Positions 23,181 through 34,192 of a DNA stretch of 64,000 nucleotides are shown here, one piece after another. Made by a program: the position numbers and the translations under genes. The stretch is from Cranoglanis bouderius (taxonomy: Eukaryota > Chordata > Actinopteri > Siluriformes > Cranoglanididae): the NCBI GenBank assembly GCA_023630585.1, contig CM042544.1, positions 8,949,256 to 9,013,255 on the forward strand, given 5' to 3'. The first letter of the stretch is position 1; each line of letters begins with the position of its first letter. Below the pieces are notes generated by a model that saw only the letters and a list, made by a program, of their open reading frames with translations, did not search any database and was not told the origin of the DNA.

Positions 23181-23793
23181 CTTTTTTTCACTGCATGTAA
23201 CCTGCTTCAAATCAATACTTAATCTGCTAAGTAATTTTGTTGATGTTCATCATATTGAAGTTATTTTCATGTACAAATAGTAATTAAACTATGAATTAAA
23301 AAAACAATGTTGTTATTCTGTAAAAGACTCAATTTGAAAAGACTCTTCTTGTAATATTAATCTTCTTTCATTTTGAAGTAAAACAATGGACAAGAGGAGT
23401 CCCTAGGTCACATGTATAAATGCTAAAAATACACTTTTCATGATTAACCATTGAATGTTATCACCATATAAATAGTCTATATTATATTATGTATCACTGT
23501 AAATTTTGTATTATTTTAACCCTTTTGATGAAACCTGTATTTTCTTAAGTTATTAAATTAATTTTGTGTACAGTTTTTTGACTACAGTGTCTGATATAAA
23601 AATACAAAAATGTGACATTTCAAGTCTGGGATGCACATATCCTGCCACTGTACACACAAAAATGCAATAAGCCAGTACATACAAAGTAGGAACATAGAAC
23701 AATTTGTTTGTTAGAAGGCATACTACAGCCTATAGAGAAGGAACAATCTGCCATAGCAATGGAAATGGGCAACATGGTTGTTCAGGTTGGAGG

Positions 23794-25314
23794 TGTAACG
23801 AATCAAAGGCATTACTAGCATTATTCTTTTCCACCAGAATAATGAAATGGATCAACTTTAAACATGAAAAATGAAACAGAAGCGCACGCTTGGATTCAAA
23901 GCACCTTTTTAAAGGAGACGAGTTTTAAAGCGTGCCCGCATTATTTACCAGAATGTGTAGTAACTCGGATGAATCTGCAACGTTTAAAATAATATTCTCC
24001 ACCAGTTACAATTTATGTAACAAATTAAAAGATGTTTAACACGTTTAAATGTATTCTCCAATTTATATAAGGAATTAGCTCGAATGGCGTGAAATATATC
24101 TATATATCTAATCAACGTGTGTTGTGACCAGTTATAAATATACATCAGCCATGAAAGGGAATTTATATAGGTGCACATATACATATAGATAATTAACTAC
24201 AACGGATTATAATTAATTATGACTATGTATGTGAGCTTTATGAACTCTAAAGAGTGAGTTTATCCTTCTGGCCAGGAAGAATTAACTCAAGAAGTTTGTT
24301 ATTAAAGATTAGAGCGGGTAATCGAGATCGCAGTGTTTAATTGACTCATCACATGAACAAAACAGAGAAAATCAAGCGTGGGATAATAGATTTTAATAGC
24401 TAGATGTAACTATGGATACACACGACTAACTCTAAGCAGAACATACATATGTACATCTATATACAAGGAGAGAAAAGGGATAGAGAGAAAGTAATGAAAG
24501 AAAGGGAAGCAGACAAAAACACAACTAATTAGCCTTTTTCAGAACCAGCACGAACTTAATTCTCCTGTAACACAGGGGTCCAATCTTAAACGCAGATATA
24601 GATCATTAACTATACTTGCATAGCCTCAAGGTTGAGAGTTTGCGCGAGGTCGTGTAGAGTTCGCTGGTTCGTTGTTGTTTGAAAAGGCGTGAGCCCTGAG
24701 GTAGTTGCATCCTTTGTCCGGGAGAGAGAGTTCCTGGCTTCCTCTTCCCGGGGCACGTGGCCCCAGGGGAGAGAAACCGGAAGAAGTGTAGAAGTGAAGT
24801 TGAAGAGTCTGAGAAGTGAACTCTAACTTGAGTCGCAGAAGAGCGTGGTGTTGTTTTGAAGACAACACCAATGCACACGCCTCGTTGAGCTATGGGCCAA
24901 TCAGGAAGTTGGGTTTGCATGTCCGGATAAACTCTCTTTGTCTGGTCTCGGACCCTAATTTAAATGTCCAGGGAGGAGCTGGCTTATACCGTGTTATAAA
25001 TGAAATTAAGAGAAAACATGAAATTATGTATCCCATTGCAATGTGATATGCATAATCAATCCGGGTATCTCGAGACGATTAACTACATACCAAATTCGAT
25101 GGATTTGTAAAGAATATTACAAATAAAACCTGGTTACAGACATTTAAAATGATATGCTAGATTAAAACTATCTAAAGTCATTAAAGTTAGTTACATAGAC
25201 ACACAATATACGTAAACAAGATAACATCACACTATTTAGACATCGAATAATTACATATAATTACACGTTACATTGAAAAGAGAGAGATTTCTCCATTGGG
25301 TGTGTAAGGTAAGC

Positions 25315-25349
<35 letters not shown>

Positions 25350-25797
25350 TGTGTGTGTCTGTGTGTGTGTGCGCGCACATGTGCGCATGTGTATGTCCAG
25401 AAGAGGGGGCTGGCGTTCTTCTAATGTCCCACCGGTCCTTGGTCACCTCAGAGTGACCTTAGGGAGGACGTTTTCTCCTCTGGCCTGCTCATTCTGAGGC
25501 AAAATCTATGTGGTCGTAAACCGAGATTAGATCAGGGATTTACAGGCCCTTGGTCGGAGTTTTGTTGGACCCCTGCTGACGAACTAATCATGAAGTTTCC
25601 CAGACGTTCGGTCATCAAAGGTTTCTTTTATTGCAGGGGTAAGTCCAGTGTGGGTTCCAAAGAGTCTTTTGCATCCCAAAGGTGCATCTGGTCAAAGGAG
25701 GCCTCTCGGTGTTACTCTAGGTCACCTGAGTGATGAAACTTTCTATGTTTCGTTTGGGTTAATTTAGAAATCAGTTTGGGCATAGTCATACGCTACA
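23794..25797. mobile_element. Solo LTR, ~2.0 kb retroviral-type family, copy 2
   Basis: Starts TGTAACGAATC, ends ACGCTACA, flanked by GAGG (23790-23793) and GAGG (25798-25801). The neighbouring repeat unit at 26010-26025 shows the empty site with a single GAGG. Shares GCGCACGCTTGGATTCAAAG and GATAATTAACTACAACGG with the other LTR copies. Carries a (GT)n tract at 25315-25375. There are no open frames of note. Confidence 0.85.
25315..25375. repeat. (GT)n microsatellite
   Basis: Nearly pure GT run with three TCT interruptions, inside the solo LTR. Confidence 0.9.
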
Positions 25798-26175
25798 GAG
25801 GACTGGAACACAAAACCATGGCTTGAAATATATCTTCAAATGTAACAAAGAACTTACATTTTTCTTACTGTATATTTCATCTGTTTGTTACAGTAAATAC
25901 TAAATGTTGATATCAGGGAATAACAAAATGAAATAACTGCAACAGCATAAAAAAATCAACATAACTCAAGCTCTAATCTGCCATAGCAATGGAATAAAGC
26001 AACATATTTGTTCAGGTTGGAGGATTGGAACACAACACCATGGGTTGAAATATATCTTTCAATCTAACAAATAACTTAGTTTTTTTTCCTGTACATTTCT
26101 TCATGTGTTTGTTATGGTAAATACTGAATTTTGGTATCAGAGAATAACAAAATGAAAGCCAGTTGACAGACACCA

Positions 26176-27590
26176 GCTTAATAAAGTCGAGGAATGTGTA
26201 AAGGACATTAGACAGTGGATGCTTATTAACTTCCTCTTACTTAATTCTGACAAGACAGAAGTACTTATACTAGGACCACATGCAGCTAGAAGTACGTTTT
26301 CTGATTACATAGTAACTCTGGATGGCCTTTCTGTTTCATCATGTGCAGCAGTAAAAGACCTTAGTGTGATTATTGACTCCAGTCTTTCATTTGACGCCCA
26401 TATAGATAATATTACTAGGATAGCCTTCTTACACCTCAGAAATATTACTAAGATAAGAAATATATTGTCACTACATGATGCAGAAAAATTTGTAAATGCT
26501 TTCATCACCTCTAGGTTGGATTATTGTAATGCCTTACTGTCTGGATGTTCCAGTAGGAGCATAAACAAACTCCAGTTAGTCCAGAATGCAGCTGTAAGAG
26601 TCCTTACTAGAACCAGAAGATGTGATATTCACATTGATTATAAAATACTACTATTGACTTATAAAGCGCTAAATGGCCTCGCGCCACAGTACCTAAGCGA
26701 ACTTTTGGTCTTTTATGATCCGCCACGTCTACTTCGATCAAAAGGTGCAGGCTATTTGTTGGTACCTCGAATAGTAAAGCCCTGCAGTTATGGAACAGCC
26801 TTCCAATTAGTGTTGAGGACTCAGACACAGTCTCAGTGTTTAAGTCCAGGCTGAAATCATATTTGTTTAGTCAAGCCTTTTGTGAATAGTTTTTTTCTTA
26901 GGTAAAGGAGCAGATCTAGAGGTCTCATAGGCATGGAGTGTTGTGGTGAACTGGAATGTTTGGATACTGTCGCCCCCCCCCCCCCCCCCATGTGTTAACC
27001 CAGGTTTGTTGATGGTGGAGTGGCTGGCCGCCTTATGTCCCAGGGAGCCCTCATGTCTGTGTTACCTTCTGGCTCTTCCTTTTAGTTATGCTGTCATAGC
27101 TAGTCTTGCCAGAGTACCCGCTTGCACTCACGCAAAGTACATCATCCTTAACCATTACGGGACAATAAGCAAACCTCACACTCTCACTCTCACTCTCTCC
27201 TTCTGTCGAGCTACACGTGATACTCCTGAGATGCCAGTGATTCCGAAATTCAACAAAACAGACTTCATATAAAAACTGTAATGAATTTTCATGGTTTCAC
27301 AACTGCTATTTGACCATGTAGTATTGGTACATTTATAGAAGGGATTTATTTTATAATTGCACTATCCGGTGTTACCCAGATGAGGATGGGTTCCCTTTTG
27401 AGTCTGGTTCCTCTCAAGGTTTCTTCCTCATATCGTCTCAGGGAGTTTTTCCTTGCCACCGTCGCCTCTGACTTGCTCATTGGGGATAAATTCATAAATT
27501 TAAAATCTGTCCTGAATTGATATATTTCTGTAAAGCTGCTTTGGGACAATGCCCATTGTTAAAAGTGCTATACAAAGTTCAAGTTCAAAC
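26176..27590 (+). mobile_element. L2-clade LINE, 3' part
   Basis: The coding part at 26176-26854 reads RQWMLINFLLLNSDKTEVLI, then IDNITRIAFLHLRNITKIRN, SRLDYCNALLSGC and VQNAAVRVLTRT, the standard C-terminal region of L2/CR1-type reverse transcriptases. The 3' tail at 27380-27585 (CTCAAGGTTTCTTCCTCATA, GGGAGTTTTTCCTTGCCACC, GCTATACAAA) is the conserved teleost L2 tail. The 5' end including the RT active site is missing. A poly-C tract lies at 26972-26989. Confidence 0.85.
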
Positions 27591-27848
27591 TGAACTTGAA
27601 CTTGAACTCAAGGCTTGGCTTTGGAGAGAAACCCATTGTGGGAATGCTGTCACATCCAGTGAAGAAAACAAGAATATCCTGCAGAGGGACATTGTTTTCA
27701 ACTGAAAAACATAGAGTAGTGAGCCATTTAGCAGCAAAAAAAAGGTTCGAGCCTAATCTTTCTCCAAGTCTGCTACAAGCATATACAGCTATAATTTGAG
27801 CACAACAGCCATAACAACAACATATGGTGTTGGATGTGCATTTGCTTT

Positions 27849-28012
27849 AGATCAGGGTTCCTCAAATCCTGTCCTGGAGGGCCGCTCTTCTGTAGAGTTT
27901 AGCTCAAACCCTGCAAATCTCACCTACCTGCATTTTCCTAGTAACTCTGAAGACCTTGTTCAGGTGTGTTTGACTAGGGTTGGAACTAAACTCTGCAGGA
28001 CACTTTATATAA
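27849..28012. mobile_element. hAT-like MITE
   Basis: Starts ATCAGGGTTCCTCAAATCCT; CTGTAGAGTTTAGCTCAAAC at one end is mirrored by the complement TTGGAACTAAACTCTGCAGG at the other. Non-coding. Confidence 0.6.
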
Positions 28013-28410
28013 TTTATATAAATACTGTGTGCCCTTTTGAAGACACTCATACAGGAGTTCAGATAGGAAACAGACTCTGTCCCCCATGGGCAATTGACAT
28101 TGCCATGATCTGGCCAGCATATAAGTATGCATTGTCTTTCTTCACTGTAATCAAATGAAATTAAAACATCACATGTTAAATGGGTACATGGGTCAAATAA
28201 TGTTCATGGCACAATGCCACCTATCTGTGTGAGGTTATTATATTTTTAATCATAGTTGAGAAAGGACATTTTATAGTTCATACTAAGTATTCTAAGTACA
28301 AAATTTGAAGATTCTTACATTTCCTCCTAAATAATTTCAGGTACAACATATGTACTGATCCAAATAAAATCTGTCAGTCAACTCTTACATTAATATGAAT
28401 TAATGAGTAC

Positions 28411-28724
28411 CTTTGGAGTTGCATGTGAGGACGTTAGCATTAGATGGGCCCTCGAAGATGCCAAGTTTGTCCTTGATTTCATGTAGATAGAGTCGGAAAA
28501 ACTCCTGAGTAGGTCCTCCATTGTCCACAGCACCCTCAGATTTCCCATAGTTGTCAGTAAACTTAACATTCACCTTCTTCTCGGCTGAAAAATTGGATCT
28601 GCCCTTTGCTCTGGTTGTTCCATCCCACACATTTCTTTTTATGATATTGAAGCGTACAATACTGTCATTATTTACTCTAGAAACAGTCCTTTCCATTATT
28701 CTCTCTAAAGTCATATTTAAATCA
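28411..28724 (-). CDS. HECT N-lobe start exon
   Basis: Acceptor TTGTTTCAG and donor GTACTC (minus strand). Reads DLNMTLERIMERTVSRVNND and then the HECT start with VDNGGPTQEFFRLYLHEI and LGIFEGPSNAN. No stops. Confidence 0.75.
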
Positions 28725-31700
28725 CTGAAACAATAATAAACAATAAAACAATACAACATTGTTAGTATCAATGGTAACTCACCCACTGATAATGGAATTT
28801 TATGAAGAATTTTACTTTTTTCACTCATAGACAATTTATACCATGACTTTAAAAAAATATTAAATTACAGCAATATTAAAAATAGTGTTGACAAAATAAC
28901 CACAGAAATGACTGGAAAAAAACAATATTGTGCATATATAAATATATATTTCTTAACCATTCATTGATCCAGCATTACAATTAAAATAATTACATTTTTA
29001 TAAAATAATCTTCTACTGACCTCTCACTTGTGCTGGACTCTAAGGACCTTGAAATGGCTTCCTGGAGATCAGCGTCAACAGAGAGGTATTCTTCCTCAAA
29101 CAGGCCAAGGTATGTACTAAAACATAAAATATCAATATATTATAGTGGATATTGTTGAGGTATAAATATATGATGTTGTTAGAGCTGCTCCCTCTGCCGA
29201 CTCGCAAAGAGCTCGCGAGTAGCATAGTTCTGCATTCCACGATTTCATTCATAGATTCTCGTTTGTTTACTTCACCATGTGCGCTTTTGTTTTGGTTTAT
29301 GTCATGTCTCCACCTCCTTATGTTCATTGGTTCTCTGTTCTTTGGTTTACGTCATGTCTCCGCCCTTGTTCATTCATTGGTTTTACGTTTATTGTCATTA
29401 TGAGTTCCAGGTGTGTCTTGTTTGTTTTTCATTATTTAAACTCTTCAGTTTGTCTGCTTAAATGCGGAGTATTGAACTGTATTATGCCTATGTATGTTCG
29501 TTGATTTTCTCTGCCCTAGTGTTTCCTGGACACTGGATTTGTGCCTTATTACTTTGTGGATTTATGCCTCATTACTTTGTGGATTTATGCCTTGCTAGTT
29601 TTGGATTATTGTTTGCCTCCCATGCTTTGGTGTTCCATTATTTTTGGGTATGTCACTAATAAACTGACTTTTCCCCAGTACTTGCATCCAGCTCCCTGTG
29701 TGTTTTGTAACAGAATACTCCACCAAAAAATGGATGCAGCGGGGAAATCTAGGGCATGTCGCGCCACATTTTCCGTTCCTCCCCTGGACTCAGTCTCCTT
29801 CCCTCAGTGGGCCTGCATTCATCCTCCCTCCGCTTATAATGGCTTTTCTACCTACCCCCAATATTTTTTTGGCAGACCCAGGGATATTTTCTCAGTTTGA
29901 AGGACCCCAAACCCAGTGAGGAACAATGGGCATGGTTCCTCCTATCCCGTTTGGTCAACTCAGCCCACTGGTGGGCGGAGATCCACCTCACCAGCAGGAA
30001 CACCAAGCTAATTACAGTTTTGCAATTACGAAATTACAAAATAATTACAATATGGGAGCCTGGAATTCGAGCCGGACATAAACACTTTCCTGAACAAAGT
30101 TCACCTGCCCGATCAGCCTGGTCAGTCATTCCTGGAGCACTATGAGAGGGAGCAGGTGAACATGGCAGCTGGCACCTCTCAGCCCCAGACCCAGGAGTGT
30201 GCCACCGAGGGCTGCACCTGGCAGGCCAGTCTACAGTGCCCCAACTGTCGAAAACAGGGAACAAGACTGCTCACAGGACTGTTTTAAGGATAGCTGGCGC
30301 GTCCATAAATGGCTCCACAGGTGGGCACCCTCAGAGCTCCAGCCAGAGACTCAGCAGGAGGTCTCCCCAGCAGCGCGCCATCTACATCTAACATGGCAAC
30401 CTCCAGCCCCGAGCTCCAACCGGAGACTCAGCAGGAGTTCTCCTTAGCGGAGCACCTGCCGGAGGTCTACGAGGGGACCTCACTTCCTGCTCTGTTCCTG
30501 CCGGAGGTCCACGAGGGGACCTCCGCTCCAGCCCTGTTCCTGTCGGGGGTCCACGAGGAGACTTCCGCTCCAGTCTTGTTCCTGTTGGGGGTCCCCGAAG
30601 AGACCTCCGCTCCTGTCCTGCTCCTGCTGGAGGTCCAGGAGGAGACCTCCTCTCCTGTCCTGTTCCTGCCAGAGGTCCACAGGATGACGTCCTCCCAAGC
30701 CAAGTCCATGTCGGAGGTTCACGGGATGACCTCCTCTCAAGCCAAGTCCATGTCGGCGGTCCACGGGATGACCTCCTCCCAAGCCAAGTCCATGCCGGAG
30801 GTCCATGAGGAGACCTTTGCTCCTGTCCTGTTCCTGCTGGAGGCCCACAGGATGACCTCCTCCCAAGCCAAGTCCATGTCGGAGGTCCACGGGATGACCT
30901 CCTCCCAAGCCAAGTCCATGTCAGAGGTCCACAGGAAGACCTCCTTTCCAAGTCATAGTCCATGTCCAAGTCCTAGCCCATGTCTTAGCCCTAATTCATG
31001 TCCTAGTCCAAGTCTATGTCCCAGTCCAGGTCCATGCCCTAATCCAGAGTCATGTTCCAGCCCATGCCTCAGCTCATGCCTCAGTTCAGACCCAGAGTCC
31101 TGTCCAGGGTCATGCTCCAGTCCATGCCTCAGCCCATGCCTTGGGTCATGCCCAGAGTCATGTTCCAGCCCATGCCTTAGCCCATGTCTCTGTTCAGGCC
31201 CCAAGTCACCTCCAGAATCCAGTTCAGAATCCACTCCAGTTTCTAGCTTAGTTTCCAGTCCTGTTTCCAGTCCTGTTTCTAGTTCAGTTTCCAGTTCAGT
31301 TTCTAGTTTAGGTTCTAGTCCAGAATCTAGTTTAGTTTCCAGTCCGGTTTCTAGTTTCATTTCCAATCCAGTTTCCAGTTCAGGTTCAGGTCAAGTTTCT
31401 AATCCAAAACCCAGTCCAGTTTTCAGTTTAGTTTTCAATCCAGGTGCCAAGTCTGCTTCCAGTCCAAGTGCCAAGTCTGTTCCCGGTCCAGGTGCCAAGT
31501 CGGTTTCCTTTCCGGTTTCCAAGTCTGTTTCCAGTCCAGGTTCCAGTCCAGCTACCAAGCCAAGCTCCAAGCCAAGCACCAGATCAATCACCAAGCCAAG
31601 CTCCAGGTCAATCACCAGGTTAAGCACCAGGTCAAGCACCATGCCCAGCTCCAAGCCAAGCTCCAAGCCCAGCACCACGCCAAGCTCCAAGCCAAGCACC

Positions 31701-34192
31701 AAGGCAAGCTCCAGGCCAAGCTCCAGGCCAAGCTCCAAGCCAAGCTCCAAGCCAAGCTCCAGATTGGGATGGCCAGACACACTCAGCTCACGCCTGCAGC
31801 CGACGGGACGGCCAGACACGCTCCGCTCTGGCCTCGGAACAAAGGACTATGCCAGCCTCGGGTCCTGGGGGGGGCAGACATCGTTATCCTTCCCAGGGGC
31901 CCAGGTCCACCAGAGTGGTTGGAACTTTCGGGAGAAGCACCTTCTGGGGGGGGGGTCTGCGCGACTCATGATGAGCTTGCGAGTAGCATACTTCTGCATT
32001 CCACGCTTTCATTCATAGACTCTCGTTTGTTTACTTCACCATGTGCGCTTTTGTTTTGGTTTATGTCATGTCTCCACCCTTGTTCATTCATTGGTTTTAC
32101 GTTTAATGTCATTACGAGTTCCAGGTATGTCTTGTTTGTTTTTCATTATTTAAACTCTTCAGTTTGTCTGATTAAATGTGGAGTATTGAACTGTATTATG
32201 CCTATGTATGTTCGTTGTTTTTCTCTGCCCTAGTGTTTCCTGGACATTGGATTTATGCCTTGTTACTTTGTGGATTTATGCCTCGTTACTTTGTGGATTT
32301 ATGCCTTGCTAGTTTTGGATTATTGTTTGTCTCCCATGCTTTGGTGTTCCGTAATTTTTGGGTATGTCCCTAATAAACTGACTTTTCCCCAGCACTTGCA
32401 TCCAGCTCCCCTGAGTGTTTTGTAACAGATGTTAACACAGACAGCTGCATTACCACAGGACAAAGAACTTCCCTGATGGAATAATAATTTGAATGTTCTC
32501 AAATGGACAGTGGATTATTTAAATGTGTATATAGGGACATAATCGTCTACTGTCAAGTAACTCTATTCTAATACAAAATTTTACAGTAAATAAGGCCCAT
32601 TGATATTAAACCCAGACCATGAAAATACTGCATGAAAAGAGACAAAAATGTCCAAAACATGAACCTGTATGATGTGCTGGATGCATTGGTTTAGGTTGGA
32701 CTATGGGACACCCCAGAGGTGTTATTTGCAGAGAAGCAATGCGTGTGTCCACTAGCACTGATAGTGGGACCAATCGACAAGACATGGGTGTTGCCACTGG
32801 AGATGGCTGAAGCTCCACTGGACAGGGTAACAGTCTCATCAATATTAATGACAGCAGCACTACTAGACATGGTGAGGTTGTCAGCTGAGATGGACGGTGC
32901 ATTGGTGCAAATATCTTCGGTGTCAATACACCAAATAACAGTATCTCCACCAGAGATGGAAGACGTACTGGAGAGGGACTGGACCTCAACAGTGGAAACA
33001 GCTGAAACAACTTCTTTGGAAATGTCAGGTACACTACCAATGACTGTAAAAACAAGGAAAAATAGTCAGTTAACATTTAACTTTTGATTAAGATTCCACT
33101 TATATGCAACAAAACACATTTTGGGCTTGAACAATCCATGTATTATGCGGTAGATTTAAAAAAAACTAAACATATTTGTTTTAAATAAATAATTTTAGTT
33201 TAATTAAGTTTATTTGTAGATGGATGTAGATAAAAGTATTTACCACATTTGTCAGGGTCTGATGTTTCTACGAAATCACTGCTGTTTGTATGGCTGCTGT
33301 TTTCATCAGAACATGACTGTCAAGTGAAGCAAACGAATTATGGTAATGATAATAACTTTAATAACTTTATGCTTCCAATTCACTACACTAACAACAAAAC
33401 AATGTAACAAAGTTTTGTATTATGTCACAGCATAATACAAGTATCACTGTAAAATACAGTATTGCCATTGTCATTCTATATACATTTCTTGAAATCTTCA
33501 GCACTACTTACAGATTCGTTTTCCTCACTTAAAATAACCTTGTCAGGCCTGACATAAATGGACTTCTGATGAAACAGTTTTTTCACAAGGTCTCCACCTA
33601 AGGTCTGTCTGGAAGTCAGGGATGGTTCCACTAGTTTGTTGTGGCATGGCATCAAGATTTGTAACCTGAGGAAATGAAAAGTACACTGTATATGAAACTT
33701 CTTATGAAGCTAAACAACTAAACAACAGTACATAGAAAGGTTTTAGTTTTGTCTAAATGTACAAATTTAGATTCTGTCAGTATATCAGTTGGTCAGTTCA
33801 AATAAAATCAGTTAGATGAATATAATTTCAAAGGAATGAAATATTTACAATCATAATGTTATGACCCAAGTCAATAGTGTATTTTGTTACATATCACAGC
33901 CAGGGATATGTATCAAAACACACAAACACTGAAAATTGACCTTTCATAGTATTAATAGTATTATCGAAAAAACACAAATAACATTAAGAAATGTGACTAA
34001 ACACAGCAAATGTGTACCTGCATCCCTCCACATTTGGCTGGAAGGCCGTTGTTATTGTCTGCATAACTTTGTCGGTATCCCAGTCACACCCAAATTCCAG
34101 GGCAGATTTTATATGTCCATTTGTGTATGTGTAGATGTATGGTCTGGCAGAAGGATTACCTCTTTGGTGAAAGTTTGAGTGCAGAACATGAA
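28411..34192 (-). CDS. HECT-domain/UIM protein gene, partial
   Basis: Six minus-strand exons with AG/GT borders: 34192-34018, 33665-33512, 33316-33244, 33043-32691 (open to a TAA; its true 3' border is uncertain), 29116-29021 and 28724-28411. The first four join in phase, as do the last two. Order: a Pro-poor N-terminal module (GNPSARPYIYTYTNGHIKSA), a conserved block (QILMPCHNKLVEPSLTSRQT), an acidic Ser-rich linker, a Ser/Thr-rich exon, a UIM-like helix (EEEYLSVDADLQEAISRSLE), then the HECT start (KVNVKFTDNYGKSEGAVDNG then GPTQEFFRLYLHEI). This resembles the multicopy G2E3-like HECT proteins of fish, ubiquitin ligases. The C-terminal HECT lobe with the catalytic Cys is not found between 16725 and 28410, so the gene may be truncated. 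A retrotransposon (29177-32427) fills one intron. Confidence 0.65.
29021..29116 (-). CDS. UIM-like exon of the HECT gene
   Basis: Reads TYLGLFEEEYLSVDADLQEA then ISRSLESSTSER. The acidic run, Leu, Ala and Ser spacing fits a ubiquitin-interacting motif. It ends in phase 2, which the next exon completes. Confidence 0.7.
29177..29712 (+). repeat. 5' LTR of the retrotransposon
   Basis: 536 bp, TG...CA. Contains a 56-bp internal tandem duplication (the GTCATGTCTCC block twice) absent from the 3' LTR. AATAAACTGAC near 29661 is the likely polyadenylation signal. Confidence 0.85.
30162..30320 (+). pseudogene. METAP1-like C6H2 zinc-finger segment captured in the retrotransposon
   Basis: Starts ATG and reads MAAGTSQPQTQECATEGC, then ASLQCPNCRKQGT. 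One frame over it continues DCSQDCFKDSWRVHKWLH. The spacing C-x4-C, C-x2-C, C-x3-C, H-x3-H is that of the N-terminal zinc finger of methionine aminopeptidase 1, whose vertebrate form also begins MAA. The finger is broken between its halves by a small deletion with a frame change. The rest of METAP1 is absent. It is therefore probably a transduced host fragment, no longer coding as a unit. Confidence 0.6.
30309..32018 (+). CDS. Long repeat-encoded ORF in the retrotransposon (569 codons)
   Basis: An unbroken frame made almost entirely of tandem repeats. Codons 1-55 are unique. Then about ten ~20-residue units follow (PEVHEGTSAPALFL, SEVHGMTSSQAKSM; DNA 30450-30950). Next comes a Cys/Ser/Pro run (SPSPCLSPNSCPSP; 30950-31200), a Ser/Val run (SSPVSSPVSSSVSS; 31200-31560), and a Lys/Pro/Ser run (SKPSSKPSTTPSSK; 31560-31770). 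The last part reads into the 3' LTR. No known domain. The DNA repeats also keep both other frames and the antisense open, so coding status is doubtful. Confidence 0.4.
   Translation: MAPQVGTLRAPARDSAGGLPSSAPSTSNMATSSPELQPETQQEFSLAEHLPEVYEGTSLPALFLPEVHEGTSAPALFLSGVHEETSAPVLFLLGVPEETSAPVLLLLEVQEETSSPVLFLPEVHRMTSSQAKSMSEVHGMTSSQAKSMSAVHGMTSSQAKSMPEVHEETFAPVLFLLEAHRMTSSQAKSMSEVHGMTSSQAKSMSEVHRKTSFPSHSPCPSPSPCLSPNSCPSPSLCPSPGPCPNPESCSSPCLSSCLSSDPESCPGSCSSPCLSPCLGSCPESCSSPCLSPCLCSGPKSPPESSSESTPVSSLVSSPVSSPVSSSVSSSVSSLGSSPESSLVSSPVSSFISNPVSSSGSGQVSNPKPSPVFSLVFNPGAKSASSPSAKSVPGPGAKSVSFPVSKSVSSPGSSPATKPSSKPSTRSITKPSSRSITRLSTRSSTMPSSKPSSKPSTTPSSKPSTKASSRPSSRPSSKPSSKPSSRLGWPDTLSSRLQPTGRPDTLRSGLGTKDYASLGSWGGQTSLSFPGAQVHQSGWNFREKHLLGGGSARLMMSLRVAYFCIPRFHS
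31956..32427 (+). repeat. 3' LTR of the retrotransposon
   Basis: About 472 bp, matching the 5' LTR from TCTGC onward. It follows a poly-G tract (CTTCTGGGGGGGGGG) that serves as the purine tract. It lacks the first ~16 bp and the 56-bp duplication of the 5' LTR. Confidence 0.8.
32691..33043 (-). CDS. Ser/Thr-rich exon of the HECT gene
   Basis: Acceptor CTTGTTTTTACAG (minus). Its first two bases complete the phase-1 codon of the exon at 33316-33244, then the frame is open for 116 codons (GSVPDISKEVVSAVSTVEVQ and so on) to TAA. It could be a terminal exon of a short isoform or be spliced before the stop; no strong phase-2 donor is obvious. Confidence 0.55.
33244..33316 (-). CDS. acidic Ser-rich exon of the HECT gene
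   Basis: Acceptor CTTCACTTGACAG, donor GTAAAT. Reads SCSDENSSHTNSSDFVETSD then PDKC, ending in phase 1. Confidence 0.65.
33512..33665 (-). CDS. conserved-block exon of the HECT gene
   Basis: Acceptor CATTTCCTCAG, donor GTAAGT. Reads LQILMPCHNKLVEPSLTSRQ, then GDLVKKLFHQKSIYVRPDKV and ILSEENES. Its first base completes the codon left by the upstream exon. Confidence 0.75.
34018..34192 (-). CDS. first visible exon of the HECT gene
   Basis: Donor GTACAC after ...GGATGCAG; acceptor probably CTAAGCAG. Reads HQRGNPSARPYIYTYTNGHI then KSALEFGCDWDTDKVMQTIT. Upstream exons are not identified; 34670-34730 could hold a 5' exon ending before GTAAAAATAG. Confidence 0.6.

Larger units (their letters stand above)
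23741..26160. repeat. tandemly repeated ~220-bp unit, one copy split by the solo LTR
   Basis: The block containing CCATAGCAATGGAA, GTTCAGGTTGGAGG and AACAC-A-ACCATGG occurs at 23750-23793 continuing at 25798-25960, and again at 25978-26155. The second copy is uninterrupted and shows the pre-insertion site of the LTR. Confidence 0.8.
29172..32432 (+). mobile_element. LTR retrotransposon (gypsy-like) with host-derived insert
   Basis: 5' LTR 29177-29712 (TGTTAG...GTAACA) and 3' LTR ending at 32427, flanked by GATGT on both sides (29172-29176 and 32428-32432). Gag-like fragments at 29730-30160 in shifting frames (EEQWAWFLLSRLVNSAHWWA). No protease, RT or integrase is left, so it is non-autonomous. 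It carries a METAP1-like zinc-finger segment and a long repetitive ORF, and sits in an intron of the HECT gene in the opposite orientation. Confidence 0.85.

Noticed and set aside
30388..31819. Several long minus-strand ORFs (up to 193 codons) opposite the repeat ORF
   Set aside because: They are mirror images of the tandem repeats, with repetitive composition in every frame and no start context or domain.
32606..33076. Minus-strand ORF of 156 codons
   Set aside because: Wrong frame: the splice phase from 33316-33244 selects the other frame (Ser/Thr-rich).
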